NCBI RefSeq assembly: GCF_023101685.1
Contig: NZ_CP082164.1
Coordinates: 3,720,001-3,784,000, forward strand
Source of the DNA: Bradyrhizobium sp. 186
Lineage (GTDB): Bacteria > Pseudomonadota > Alphaproteobacteria > Rhizobiales > Xanthobacteraceae
Direction of reading: 5' to 3'
DNA length: 64,000 nt
The notes below the pieces were generated by a model. The model worked only from the letters and a program-made list of their open reading frames with translations, did no database searches and was not told where the DNA came from. The position numbers and the translations under genes were made by a program. Of the stretch, positions 8,739 to 18,577 are shown piece after piece. Positions within the stretch are counted from its first letter, which is position 1. Each line of letters opens with the position of its first letter.

Positions 8739-11489
8739 TCACTGCGTGGTGACAATGCCGAGGGTCTGTGCGCGTGACACAGCCTGCGCGCGCTTCTCCA
8801 CACCCAGCTTGGTGAAAACGCTCTTGAGGTGCGACTTCACGGTCTCGGGGCCGATATCAAGGCTTCGGGCGATTTCCTTGTTGGACAATCCATCCGCGAT
8901 CAGCGTGAGAATGTCAGTCTCGCGACGACTCAATGCGCTGAGGATCCGTGCGCTTGAGCTCGGCGCCGAGCGATCTTGTCGTGCTCGCTGCAGACCCGCC
9001 GCGAGCCGGTCGACGTAGGGGATCAGATCCGTTTTGACGTTTCCTCCCTCCCGGGTCGCCCGGAGAAGCTCGGAAATGACTGGCCCCTCGTCCAGGACGG
9101 TCTGATAAAGACCGGCCGCAGCACACGCGGCAAGCACGCGGCGAAAGCGGCTCACCGCCTCCGCGGCCTTGCCCGCGCTGAGCTGAACGGCCGACAGGCG
9201 GATTGCAACGCAGATCAGGAACTGACGGTGCTCCATTGCTTCGGCTTCGTGCTGCAATTGTTGCAGGATGGAAATGGCCTCGTCGGGACGGGCTTGCTGG
9301 CCCAGCAAATGAGCGCGGGCCAATTTGTGGTACCACTCAATCTCCGACCAGGCGCCAGGCCTCGGCGCGGGGTATTTTCGCGCAAGGCGTTCCAGGCGAT
9401 CGACGCATGCGGCGGCTTCATCCAGCCGGCCATCGTTCAGGTAGAGCCGCGCCTGCTCCGCGATCACGCCGGCCGAGAGCCTGCCCCAATCCCGCGCGAC
9501 GCCCAGATTTTCAGCTCGCTCCAGCAGAGTGCGCGCTCGCTCGAAATTCATCCGCGCGGCGGCGACCCGGGAGATCACGAAATAGGTGCTCCACACGCAA
9601 TCGAGCATTGTCCCCGAGTTGATCAGCGGGACGCGATCGATGACCCAGGCTTCCGCCTCATCGAGCTGGCCTTGCTCGTATTTCATTCGCGCGATCAGGC
9701 TTGCCGGCAAGGCCGCGGCAATCGAATTCGGCCCGACATCCTGCTCGGCTATCCGCAAGCCCTCGCGGTAGTGCTCGTCTGCCGCTGCGAGACGTATCTG
9801 CCGCTCCTCTGCAAGCCCGTTCAGGCAGTGTCGATACACCGAGGCAAATACGTTCCTGCGATCCTCCTCGACCGAATAGGGAATCCATGGCGTCGCATGG
9901 AATTGCTTGAGGTTGCCCGCCTTCATATGACTGAAACGAACGACGTTTGAGGCAACGTTCGCGGTCCAGGGATCGGATGACCGGTTCACGCAATCCTGTG
10001 CCAGAGGCAGCGCGCTTTCGCTGTCATCCTTCAGCGCGATAGCAACAGAGCGGATCGCCTGGCATTCGCACAGCAGATTGCCGTCCGGCAGAGGCGTTGC
10101 AGCGATATCGCCCTCTATGTCAGTTGCGAGCTTCAGGGCCTCATCAAAACGAAGCGCGAGCGCCAATCCCCAGGCGATCGCCAACCGGACCTCGCACTGA
10201 CCTCGCATGAGCTCGTTGGGAAACTGGCGTTGCCATTCGAGCAGAGTGAAGAGATCGCCTCGCTTTATCAAAGCCATCGCGCAATTGTTGATCCAGCCGA
10301 TCGCACGATCAGGAGCGCCGGCTGCAATGGCATGTTGGACCGCCTCGGTCCATAATTCGTGGGAGGCATACCAAAGGGCCGCACGTCCGTGCAGTTCAGG
10401 AACTTCGATGCCGCGGTCCGCCTCCAGCCGCTGTCTCAGATATTCGGCAAGCAGCGTGTGATAGCGAAACCAGACACCATCATTGTCGAGCGGCGTGAGC
10501 AGCATTTGGCGCTCGGCAAGCGATGCCAGGATCGTGCGGCTCGAGCTCAAGCCTGTTACGGCCTCGCAGAGAGGGCCGGAGAGCCGATCAAGAACGGCCG
10601 TTCGCAGCATGAAGTCGACCAATTCGACCGGAAGCCCATCCAGCATCTCCGTCAGGTAGGCGGCGATTGGACGCTGCGAACCCGAGAGATTGTGGACATA
10701 CTCCTTCAGGCCGGATCCGGACTGCGATGGCATGGATGAGATAATTCGCAGCGCGGCGGGCCACCCTTCGGTCTTGCGCTGCAACAGTTGGACGTCGGGG
10801 AATTCCAGAACGCCGGGTTTGGTGCCGTCCAGAAACGCCTGTGTCTCCTGCATGTCGAACCGCAGGGCTTCGGCATCGATCTCGATCAACTGGTTTTGGG
10901 CTCGCAAGGTCGCGAGCGGCAGGGGAGGTTCGGTACGCGTCGTCAGCACCACATGACAGTGGGACGGTGCGTGCTTCAGAAAATACGCCACGGTCTGGTG
11001 AATGCGAGAAGCGCTGACCCAGTGATAGTCCTCGAGAAACAGATAAACATCATCCTCTATCTCTGCCAGATCGTTGATCAGGCTCGACAGGATCGCCGTC
11101 TGGTCGATCAGGTTGTTCTCGAGGATCAGCCCAATCGCGCCGGCGCCGACCTCCGGACAGGCCTGGTGCAAGGCCTGAGCGACGTAGAATAGAAACCGCG
11201 TGGCCTCGTCGTCGTCTGAATCGATTGTCAGCCACCCGACAGCACTGCCGCTCTGCTCGAGCGTCTCGGCCCAAGTGGCCGCCAGTGAGCTCTTGCCGAA
11301 GCCCGCCGGCGCCTTGATGACGCCAAGTCGCTTGGCCGGGAGCTCGGACAAGATGGCGAGGAGCCGGGGACGTGTGACCAGACCGCCGAATCGTGCCGGC
11401 AAGATTTTGGTCGCGAGGAATGGCAGCTGTCCTCCGCCAGGCAAGGTGCCCGTTCCATGTATCGGATGGCCGGAGCGCGGTTGTATCAA
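8739..11489 (-). CDS. MalT-type LuxR-family transcriptional regulator (LAL)
   Basis: A 916-residue protein of the large ATP-binding LuxR (LAL/MalT) class. The N-terminal ATPase carries Walker A APAGFGKSS (residues 60-68), Walker B YLFLEDYH and the arginine-containing VVLTTRTEPPLPL segment typical of MalT. The middle is a long helical repeat region. The C-terminal ~60 residues are a LuxR helix-turn-helix (LSRRETDILTLIADGLSNKE, ETVKSHLKSVFTKLGV). MalT-like proteins are ATP-dependent activators switched by an inducer; the inducer here is unknown. It lies convergent to copy 2 and divergent from copy 3, embedded in the STAND array. Confidence 0.88.
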   Translation of the reverse strand: MIQPRSGHPIHGTGTLPGGGQLPFLATKILPARFGGLVTRPRLLAILSELPAKRLGVIKAPAGFGKSSLAATWAETLEQSGSAVGWLTIDSDDDEATRFLFYVAQALHQACPEVGAGAIGLILENNLIDQTAILSSLINDLAEIEDDVYLFLEDYHWVSASRIHQTVAYFLKHAPSHCHVVLTTRTEPPLPLATLRAQNQLIEIDAEALRFDMQETQAFLDGTKPGVLEFPDVQLLQRKTEGWPAALRIISSMPSQSGSGLKEYVHNLSGSQRPIAAYLTEMLDGLPVELVDFMLRTAVLDRLSGPLCEAVTGLSSSRTILASLAERQMLLTPLDNDGVWFRYHTLLAEYLRQRLEADRGIEVPELHGRAALWYASHELWTEAVQHAIAAGAPDRAIGWINNCAMALIKRGDLFTLLEWQRQFPNELMRGQCEVRLAIAWGLALALRFDEALKLATDIEGDIAATPLPDGNLLCECQAIRSVAIALKDDSESALPLAQDCVNRSSDPWTANVASNVVRFSHMKAGNLKQFHATPWIPYSVEEDRRNVFASVYRHCLNGLAEERQIRLAAADEHYREGLRIAEQDVGPNSIAAALPASLIARMKYEQGQLDEAEAWVIDRVPLINSGTMLDCVWSTYFVISRVAAARMNFERARTLLERAENLGVARDWGRLSAGVIAEQARLYLNDGRLDEAAACVDRLERLARKYPAPRPGAWSEIEWYHKLARAHLLGQQARPDEAISILQQLQHEAEAMEHRQFLICVAIRLSAVQLSAGKAAEAVSRFRRVLAACAAAGLYQTVLDEGPVISELLRATREGGNVKTDLIPYVDRLAAGLQRARQDRSAPSSSARILSALSRRETDILTLIADGLSNKEIARSLDIGPETVKSHLKSVFTKLGVEKRAQAVSRAQTLGIVTTQ

Positions 11490-11748
11490 GGGCTCCCCCT
11501 ATCCACGTCGGTCTTCCCCCCATTCGGGGGATGCAAACAATGGTGAAAGTGTACGATCTCTGTTAGCGAGAGGGAAGCGCCGGGCATCGTCGGTTGTATG
11601 CAGCTCGCATGCCGGTCGCCGCGTGCTGATCCCTTCAAGTCCGCGCGTGGAGCCGAGAGCAAGCTGATGTCTATCAAGAACGCACGCTTGGGTTTTGCGC
11701 GGATCATTGAATATCCTGGAAAAGCACCCTAAGCCCGTGCCAAGAGCC
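11490..11748. promoter_or_regulatory. Divergent intergenic region between two STAND-class regulator genes
   Basis: A 259-base region separates the start of the MalT-type gene on the minus strand from the ATG at 11749 of the third winged-helix/STAND gene. It must hold both promoters. I could not identify convincing -35/-10 boxes or an operator by eye. Confidence 0.35.
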
Positions 11749-14613
11749 ATGGCTGACGATGAGCTTCGTGGAAATCTGCGGTTTGGCCCCTTCGAGCTTT
11801 CGAGCAGGGAGAGGGTGCTTCGGCGCGACGGCGTGGCGCTGCCCCTCGGCAGCAGGGCCTTCGACATCCTGATCCACCTTGCCGAGCGTCCGGGTGAGGT
11901 GATCGCAAAGCAGGAGTTGATCGATCACGTCTGGCCGGACGTGACCGTCGAGGAGGGCAGCATCCGGGTCCACGTGGCTGCGATCCGCAAGGCGCTTGGT
12001 GACGGCCAATTCGGCAACCGCTATATCGCAAACATCAAGGGACGGGGCTACTCGTTCGTCGGCACAGTGGTCGCCCTCGGAGGCGTCACGGAAAGCAGGA
12101 ACGCCAAGTCCCGGCACCAAGGCAGACTTCCGGTGCGACCGATCACAATGATCGGACGCGAGACGGTCGTCACGGAGGTCAGCGACAAGCTTCGAAAAGA
12201 CCGGTTCATAACACTGCTCGGCCCCGGCGGCATCGGCAAGACGACCATTGCCCTGGCCGTCGGCCGCGCCGTCGCCGAGGGGTTTGGCGGCGAGATCTAT
12301 TTTGTCGATCTGGAAAGCCTCACCGATCCGCACCATGTCGCCGCGGCCGTCGCGACCTCCCTGGGGCTTGCACTCAAATCGAAAGATCCCGGCCTGGAGC
12401 TGGTCGACCTCATTCGGTCGCGGAAACTTCTCGTCATACTCGATAGCTGCGAGCATGTGATCGAGGCGGTCGCCGCGCTTGCCGAACAACTCTACCAGCA
12501 AACGGAAGAGATCCATGTTCTGACCACGAGTCGGGAACTGTTGAAGGTGGAGGGTGAGCATTGCTGCCGGATTCTTCCTCTTGATTTTCCGCCGGAGGGC
12601 TCAGAGCAAACGGCAAATGCGGTGCTGCGATATCCGGCAGTGCAGTTGTTCGTACGGCGTGTGGCCACGAGAGCAGGCAGCGTCGTTCTCAGCGACAAGG
12701 AGGCGCCATTCCTCGCGGAAATGTGCCGAAAGCTGGATGGGATTCCGTTGGCAATCGAGTTGGCAGCGGGGCAGGTCGCCGCCCTTGGCCTCAAGAACAC
12801 GGTTGACCTCCTGATGTCCCGCCTGGAATTGCTGAAATTGAGTCATCGGACGGCAGTTGCCAGACATCGGACGCTTAAGGCGACAATGGATTGGAGTTAC
12901 GATCTGCTGTCCGACGCAGAGAGGATTGTCTTTCGACGCATCGCTCCGTTCTTCGGCCATTTCACCCTGGATGGCGCGCGGTCCGTCGCGGGTGAACCTG
13001 GCGTGGGGGCCGAGGAAATCTTCGACGCGGTCGCAGGCCTGGTTGAGAAGTCTTTGATAGCAACCCGGATCGATGCAGCGCAGGCACAGTATCGGCTGTC
13101 GAACACGACCCGGGCCTACGCGCTCGCAAAACTGGAGGAGCATGCCGAAGTCGACATGGTCTTCCGCCGGCACGCAGAATACCTAGCCGAACACCTCGAA
13201 TCGCTGAAGGAGACTCTGTCGGCTCTGCCAGGCTCTGAAAGAGTTGCGGCCTATTCTGACCAATTGAGTAACGTCCGTGCGGCGCTCGAATGGAGCTTTG
13301 GACCGCACGGCGATGCCGAGACGGCAACGAGACTGGCCGCCGCGTCCACGCAGGTGTTTCTGGAGCTGTCACTGCTGATCGAATGCCAGGCATGGGCAGA
13401 ACGCGCGATGGCAAGCCTGGGCAATCCGCATCGAGACTCCCGCCGCGCAATGGAAATCTCTGCATCAATACCGCTGGCCTTGATGCATACGGACGGTAAC
13501 GATCAACGCGTCCGGGCCGCCTTTGCGAGCGCGCTGGAGATTGCGATCGAACAGGGAGATCTCGGCTACGAGCTGAGGATTCTAAGCGGACTTTTCATGT
13601 ATTCGCACTGGGCCATGGACATTCGGGGTGCGACCGACATCGCCGTCCGAAGCAAGAAATTGGCGATGACGGGGAATCACGACGACATGGCGCTGGCGGA
13701 AGCAATGCTGGCGGCCTCCGAACATCTGTTGGGAAATCACCTGGCCACACAACTGCATTGCGAAGCGGGCCTCCGGCACCTGGCGTCCGGACCACGCTCT
13801 CGAACGGAACCATATCTCTTTCATTATACGAGCTTCCTGCTCGTCGGCATGGCACGTTCTCTCCTGTACAGGGGCTTGCTCGACCAATCGCTGGACTATG
13901 CAAAGCGCGCCAGGGAGGAAGGCAAGAGGTCAGGCAACCCCGCCACGTTTTGCCGATCCCTCGCCTTGATCCTTCCTGTGTTTCTGACCATGACGGACCT
14001 GAGGCAGTCGGACCAGTACATCGGTGAACTGAGCGAGCTCTCTGTCGCGCATTCCCTGATGCCGTATCGCGCCATAGCGGCTGGCCTGAAGGGTCAATGG
14101 TTGCTCCTTCAAGACAACCGCATCGAAGCGATCCAATTGCTGAAGAGAGCGCTGGAGGAGCTTCACGTCCAGCGTCACGAGATGCTGAATATGGATTTTA
14201 CCTGCGATCTGGCCGCAGCTCTTGTTGACCTTGGTGAGCACGAGCAAGCGCTGACCCTCACGGTGAATGCAATCGAGCAACAGCAGCGCGCCGGAAAATT
14301 GTTGCACATGCCCGCCCTGTTCAGGATGAAAGGGCTCATCCTGGCGTCCCGATCTGCGGAGGATCATTTCGATGCCGAAGAAAGCCTGCTATCGGCAATC
14401 GACTGGGCGAAACGACAGTCGGCCACCCTGTTCGAATTGACGGCTGCGACGGACCTTGCCGCACTGTTACTGAAACAGGATCGCTTGCCAGAAGCTTACG
14501 AATATCTCAGCGCGAGTCTGGATCGAATGCCGGCCGGAATTTCGTTCCCTGCTCGCAGGCGCGCCGTGCAAATGCTCGGCCAACTCCAATCCGGAACCGA
14601 CTGCGTCGGCTGA
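11749..14613 (+). CDS. Winged-helix / STAND-type ATPase / TPR-like regulator (copy 3)
   Basis: A 954-residue protein from the ATG at 11749 (a TTG at 11695 would add 18 residues with no homology to the paralogues). Order: OmpR-type winged helix (FGPFEL, SIRVHVAAIRKALGDGQFG, GRGYSF), STAND NTPase with Walker A GPGGIGKTT (~157), Walker B LVILDSCEH (~227), TTSRE and GIPLAIELAAGQ, then a TPR-like helical region to the end. It is highly similar to copy 2 throughout. It is divergent from the MalT-type gene and upstream of poxB, though nothing in the sequence proves that it controls poxB. Confidence 0.84.
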   Translation: MADDELRGNLRFGPFELSSRERVLRRDGVALPLGSRAFDILIHLAERPGEVIAKQELIDHVWPDVTVEEGSIRVHVAAIRKALGDGQFGNRYIANIKGRGYSFVGTVVALGGVTESRNAKSRHQGRLPVRPITMIGRETVVTEVSDKLRKDRFITLLGPGGIGKTTIALAVGRAVAEGFGGEIYFVDLESLTDPHHVAAAVATSLGLALKSKDPGLELVDLIRSRKLLVILDSCEHVIEAVAALAEQLYQQTEEIHVLTTSRELLKVEGEHCCRILPLDFPPEGSEQTANAVLRYPAVQLFVRRVATRAGSVVLSDKEAPFLAEMCRKLDGIPLAIELAAGQVAALGLKNTVDLLMSRLELLKLSHRTAVARHRTLKATMDWSYDLLSDAERIVFRRIAPFFGHFTLDGARSVAGEPGVGAEEIFDAVAGLVEKSLIATRIDAAQAQYRLSNTTRAYALAKLEEHAEVDMVFRRHAEYLAEHLESLKETLSALPGSERVAAYSDQLSNVRAALEWSFGPHGDAETATRLAAASTQVFLELSLLIECQAWAERAMASLGNPHRDSRRAMEISASIPLALMHTDGNDQRVRAAFASALEIAIEQGDLGYELRILSGLFMYSHWAMDIRGATDIAVRSKKLAMTGNHDDMALAEAMLAASEHLLGNHLATQLHCEAGLRHLASGPRSRTEPYLFHYTSFLLVGMARSLLYRGLLDQSLDYAKRAREEGKRSGNPATFCRSLALILPVFLTMTDLRQSDQYIGELSELSVAHSLMPYRAIAAGLKGQWLLLQDNRIEAIQLLKRALEELHVQRHEMLNMDFTCDLAAALVDLGEHEQALTLTVNAIEQQQRAGKLLHMPALFRMKGLILASRSAEDHFDAEESLLSAIDWAKRQSATLFELTAATDLAALLLKQDRLPEAYEYLSASLDRMPAGISFPARRRAVQMLGQLQSGTDCVG

Positions 14614-14733
14614 AAGCTGCGCTATCCGAGGCCGCGCGTCGTCTGCGCAGCCGGGTTCAAGTCCCCGCATTCCGATACAAGCCCCGGCGGTGCTGTTGAG
14701 TGCACGCTGTGGCAGGAACGGTCACAGCCAGGG

Positions 14734-16455
14734 TTGAATGTCATGGGCAAGCTGGTCGCGGATATCATTGTTGAAACCTTGCAAAGTGCAGGCGTCAGAC
14801 ATTGTTATGGCGTCGTCGGCGACACTCTCAATCTGATCGCCCGCTCGCTCGAAGAAAGCGAGATCGAGTGGATATCGATGAGACACGAAGAGGCGGGGGC
14901 GTTCGCCGCTCAAGCGGAGGCACAGGTCGCCGATCGCCTGACCGCAGTCGCCGGCAGTTGCGGCCCCGGAAGCCTGCATTTCATCAACGGGATATTCGAG
15001 GCCAATCGCAACCGCGCGCCCGTCATCCTGATCGCAAGTCAGATCATTCGCGACGAATTGGGCTTCGAGTTCATCCAGGAGGTCGACTTCATGCAGGTCT
15101 ACAGGGACTGCAGCGTCTTCTGCGATATGATCCATACCCCGGAACAAGCGCGCCGGAAGACCGTGATCGCCTGCCAAACGGCCCTGGCCAAACGCGGTGT
15201 TGCTGTTCTGATCGTGCCGGCCGATATCTCCGCCTCGGTCGTGGATGATAGGATTCCTTATGCCGTGCACGTCGCCAAACCTGTCACGCGACCGAACGAT
15301 GCGGATCTCAGTGAGATCGCAGACATCCTCAACACCTGCGAAAATGTCGTTCTGTACGGCGGATCGGGCTGCCAGGGGGCGCATCAGGAGATTCTCGCGG
15401 TCGCCAACAAGTTGAAGGCGCCGATCGCACATACGTCGCGCGCAAAAGACTTCCTCGAGTTTGACAATCCCTACAATATCGGAATGACCGGGATGCTCGG
15501 CAACGAGGCCGGGTACCACGCGTTGCTGGACTGCGATGCGTTGCTGATGCTGGGCGCAGACTTTGCCTGGCGGCAATTCTACCCGGACAAGGCAAAGATC
15601 GTGCAGGTCGATATCGACCCGACCCATCTGGGACGGCGTCATCCGATCACGAAGGGCGTCGTCGGCGACGTGAAGGCAACGCTGGAGGCGTTGCTGCCGA
15701 AGCTGGTCGAGCGCACCGACGCCTCGTTCCAAAGCGCGTATGTCAAACGCTACGCGAAATATCGGGAGGTGGAGCGGGCCAAGGTTGCTGCCGGTCACGA
15801 TGGAAGCATTCCTGGAACCTATCTCACGCAGATGATCAGTTGCCATGCGGCAAAGGATGCGTTGTTCACGGCCGATGACGGCACCCCAGCCGCCTGGGCC
15901 TATCGCCATATCGAGGCGAACGGCCGGCGTCGCATTTTCGCGAGTCTGCTTCATGGAACGATGGCCAATGGCATGCCATCGTCCATTGGGCTCCAGAAGG
16001 CAGAACCCGGCCGGCAGGTCGTGTGCATGGCAGGCGACGGCGGGATTTCGATGCTGTTCGGAGACCTGATGACGATCGTCCAACAGGAGTTGCCCATCAA
16101 GATTGCCGTCTATGACAACGGCAAGCTTGGCTTTGTGGAGATCGAGCAAAAGGCGGAGGGCATGCTCGATACCTTCACGAAGTTGAAGAATCCGAATTTC
16201 GCCGGGGTTGCGCGCGCGCTGGGTCTCTGGGGCCAGACCGTTTCGAGTGCGGACCAGCTGGAGACCGCGGTCAAGGACTGGCTGGCGCAACCAGGGCCCG
16301 CGCTTCTGCACGTGCACGTCAACCCGATGCAGCTCGTCATGCCGCCGTTTATGCAGGTCGAACCTGCAATCGGGATGGCGCTTTATTCTGCTCGCGCGAT
16401 CCCGCACGGCCGAGGTGGAGACGTCTGGGAGATGGTGAAGGAGAATTTCCTCTAG
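14734..16455 (+). CDS. poxB: PoxB-like thiamine-diphosphate-dependent pyruvate:quinone oxidoreductase
   Basis: A 573-residue ThDP enzyme colinear with E. coli PoxB, which oxidises pyruvate to acetate and CO2 and passes electrons to ubiquinone at the inner membrane. Shared segments include RHEEAGAFAA with the catalytic Glu near residue 51, AGSCGPGSLH, FIQEVDFMQV, YGGSGCQGAH, DNPYNIGMTG and the GDG...N ThDP/Mg site starting AGDGGISMLFGD (~433). The C-terminal tail GDVWEMVKENFL parallels the PoxB membrane-binding tail, which favours pyruvate oxidation over acetolactate synthesis. Start ATG 14734; a second ATG follows at 14743. An acetate-forming overflow or stationary-phase role is inferred from the family. 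Confidence 0.78.
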   Translation: MNVMGKLVADIIVETLQSAGVRHCYGVVGDTLNLIARSLEESEIEWISMRHEEAGAFAAQAEAQVADRLTAVAGSCGPGSLHFINGIFEANRNRAPVILIASQIIRDELGFEFIQEVDFMQVYRDCSVFCDMIHTPEQARRKTVIACQTALAKRGVAVLIVPADISASVVDDRIPYAVHVAKPVTRPNDADLSEIADILNTCENVVLYGGSGCQGAHQEILAVANKLKAPIAHTSRAKDFLEFDNPYNIGMTGMLGNEAGYHALLDCDALLMLGADFAWRQFYPDKAKIVQVDIDPTHLGRRHPITKGVVGDVKATLEALLPKLVERTDASFQSAYVKRYAKYREVERAKVAAGHDGSIPGTYLTQMISCHAAKDALFTADDGTPAAWAYRHIEANGRRRIFASLLHGTMANGMPSSIGLQKAEPGRQVVCMAGDGGISMLFGDLMTIVQQELPIKIAVYDNGKLGFVEIEQKAEGMLDTFTKLKNPNFAGVARALGLWGQTVSSADQLETAVKDWLAQPGPALLHVHVNPMQLVMPPFMQVEPAIGMALYSARAIPHGRGGDVWEMVKENFL

Positions 16456-16538
16456 TCGGGTCGCCTTCCCTCAGCAGCAGTGTGGCGGCATCCCGATCGC
16501 TTCGCCGCACAGCATGAGAGTGGCCAAGCATTGCTGTC

Positions 16539-17129
16539 ATGGGTCGATCGAGATTGCCGAAATCGCCGGAGTCATCGGCTTTGCCGATGGCAAGGTATCT
16601 TGCGGTTGTCGGGGGCGCACTCGCCGTTCTTCTGCTGATAGCCGGCTGGTCTTTGCCGGAGCTGCCGGACAGATTTCCCGATCGGCCGGACAGCATCGAC
16701 GCGGCGACCATCCGGATCGAATCCGCGCGCAAATGGCCGGACAGGGTGGTCTTTGACACCAATCAGCCGACAATCTCGCCATCGTCCATTGAGGCGGTAC
16801 CAAGCCAGGAATTGGCTGGGCGGCTGCCTGATAGAATGACAGATCGAACGCGCGTTGACGCCTTGGCTAGCTCCATGGCTGAACGAAAACCTGATGCGCG
16901 GCCGATCGTCGCCGATCATCCGCCCATGCGAGCCAGGCGCAAGAAGGCCCGGGCGGCTCCATCGGCTCATGTCGCTAGAGCCCGTAGCCCCAATGAACTC
17001 CAGGGATCGAGCGAGGAGTGCTGTTGGTTTGAGTCGACGGACAGGCGAGCAATGTCGAGAGCTGCATCACGCAAGCGCGTCGCGCGTCGTGACTCATGGA
17101 CAGGATGGCATTTCCCGGAGGCAAATTGA
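16539..17129 (+). CDS. Hypothetical protein with one N-terminal transmembrane helix
   Basis: A 196-residue protein with no recognised domain. Residues about 17-42 (ARYLAVVGGALAVLLLIAGW) form one hydrophobic helix, so it is probably inner-membrane anchored with a periplasmic tail. The tail is rich in Arg, Pro, Asp and Ser and carries a repeated-looking LPDRFPDRPDS segment. A shorter start at the internal Met before ARYLAV (about 16587) is equally possible. The frame could be partly spurious toward the C terminus. Confidence 0.5.
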   Translation: MGRSRLPKSPESSALPMARYLAVVGGALAVLLLIAGWSLPELPDRFPDRPDSIDAATIRIESARKWPDRVVFDTNQPTISPSSIEAVPSQELAGRLPDRMTDRTRVDALASSMAERKPDARPIVADHPPMRARRKKARAAPSAHVARARSPNELQGSSEECCWFESTDRRAMSRAASRKRVARRDSWTGWHFPEAN

Positions 17130-17276
17130 AAGTCAGGGCTGTTCTGCCAGCCTCGCATCTTGGTCTTTCTGCTGAACTCACGCGCAGCATGCGCACGATT
17201 GTACAATACGGGCAGTCATGGGCCGTTATGCTTGGGGCGATCAGGTGCCTCGTGCTGGAGCTTCGGTGCATTGACG

Positions 17277-18431
17277 ATGAAGATTCTCGCTACGCTCCCG
17301 TCGAAGGGCCGAGATCTCCGGCTGGACCTGTTCCGAGGCGTGGCCAATTGGGGAATCTTCCTCGACCATATCCCCAACAACATCGTGAACTGGGTGACGA
17401 CGCGGAACTACGGCTTCAGCGACGCCGCGGATCTCTTCATCTTCATTTCCGGCTACACCGTCGCCTTCGTCTTTGCGCGGATGATGCTCGAACGTGGATT
17501 TATCATCGGTGCGACGAGGCTGCTGAAGCGCGTCTGGCAGATCTACATCGCCCACGTCTTCCTCTTCGTGCTTTACCTCGCCGAAATCGGATATGTCGCG
17601 CAGCGATCTGGTAACTCCGGTTTCACCGATGACTTCAACATCCGGGGCTTCCTGGCAAATCCGGCGCAGTTCTTGTTCGAGGGGCTGATACTTCGCTTCA
17701 AGCCGGTGAACATGGACGTGCTGCCGCTCTACATCGTGCTGATGGGCGTCTTCCCGCCGATACTTTGGCTGATGCTGCGCAGACCCAACATGACCCTGGC
17801 CGCTTTGGCCTTGCTCTATTTGATGGCCAGGCACTTCGGCTGGAACCTCCCGGCCTATCCAACTGGCCTCTGGTATTTCAATCCATTCGCATGGCAGTTT
17901 CTGTTCACGTTTGGGGCCTGGTTTGCGCTTGGTGGATCGGCGCAGGCAATGCCGTTCATCCGGTCGCGTACCGCGTTGGTGCTCGGCACCACCTATCTTC
18001 TGTTTGCTCTGATCATGACAATGGCGGCCCGGTTTGACGAACTGCGGGCACTGATCCCACCGGAGATCTACGGCGCCTTCAATCCGAACGACAAGACCAA
18101 CCTCGCGCCTTATCGCCTGCTGCACTTCGTTGTGTTCGCGTTCTTTGTCGTTCGTCTGCTGCCACGCGATTGGCCGGGGTTGGAATGGGCGATCTTTCGG
18201 CCCGCAATCAAATGCGGTCAGCAGTCGCTCGAAGTGTTTTGCGCCGGGATATTCCTGTCCTTTGCTGCACATGTCGTGTTGGTCGAGGTTTCCGGCGCAA
18301 TCTGGATGCAGATTGCGGTCAGCATTGTCGGCATCCTGATGATGACCGCGCTTGCGTACTACCGATCCTGGTCGAAGAGCGCTGACAAAGCACCGGCGAA
18401 GGCCAAGCCGGTCGCCGCGGTGGCGGGTTGA
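17277..18431 (+). CDS. opgC: OpgC family protein (osmoregulated periplasmic glucan substitution)
   Basis: A 384-residue polytopic membrane protein. The N terminus RDLRLDLFRGVANWGIFLDH with the following NYGFSDAADLFIFISGYT is the OpgC signature within the acyltransferase-3-like superfamily. About ten hydrophobic helices follow. OpgC proteins transfer succinyl groups onto osmoregulated periplasmic glucans, conferring charge in low-osmolarity media. The ATG at 17277 (MKILATLPS) is preferred over a TTG-type start at 17160, because homology begins just after it. A 3' fragment of opgH, which makes the glucan backbone, lies at 56.2 kb; the functional backbone genes are not in this window. Confidence 0.85.
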   Translation: MKILATLPSKGRDLRLDLFRGVANWGIFLDHIPNNIVNWVTTRNYGFSDAADLFIFISGYTVAFVFARMMLERGFIIGATRLLKRVWQIYIAHVFLFVLYLAEIGYVAQRSGNSGFTDDFNIRGFLANPAQFLFEGLILRFKPVNMDVLPLYIVLMGVFPPILWLMLRRPNMTLAALALLYLMARHFGWNLPAYPTGLWYFNPFAWQFLFTFGAWFALGGSAQAMPFIRSRTALVLGTTYLLFALIMTMAARFDELRALIPPEIYGAFNPNDKTNLAPYRLLHFVVFAFFVVRLLPRDWPGLEWAIFRPAIKCGQQSLEVFCAGIFLSFAAHVVLVEVSGAIWMQIAVSIVGILMMTALAYYRSWSKSADKAPAKAKPVAAVAG

Positions 18432-18577
18432 GTGCCGGGGGCCGCGTTGGGAACACCAGATTCGGCCGGCGGCCGTGTTCCAGGTCTCGTCCGATCGGCG
18501 ATGCGCGAATTTGCTGACGTGCCGGCTTCTGGCTCCGGCATAGGCAGCAGATCCGACGAACGAAAAGCGATGGTTCG

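Noticed and set aside
14640..14690. tRNA-like GGGTTCAAGTCCC stretch before poxB
   Set aside because: It has a T-loop-like TTCAAGT, but no matching acceptor strand, anticodon arm or CCA end; probably chance.
14722..16407. 561-residue open frame on the minus strand
   Set aside because: Exact antisense shadow of poxB; it is rich in Arg, His and Asp, with no recognisable motif, as high-GC antisense frames usually are.
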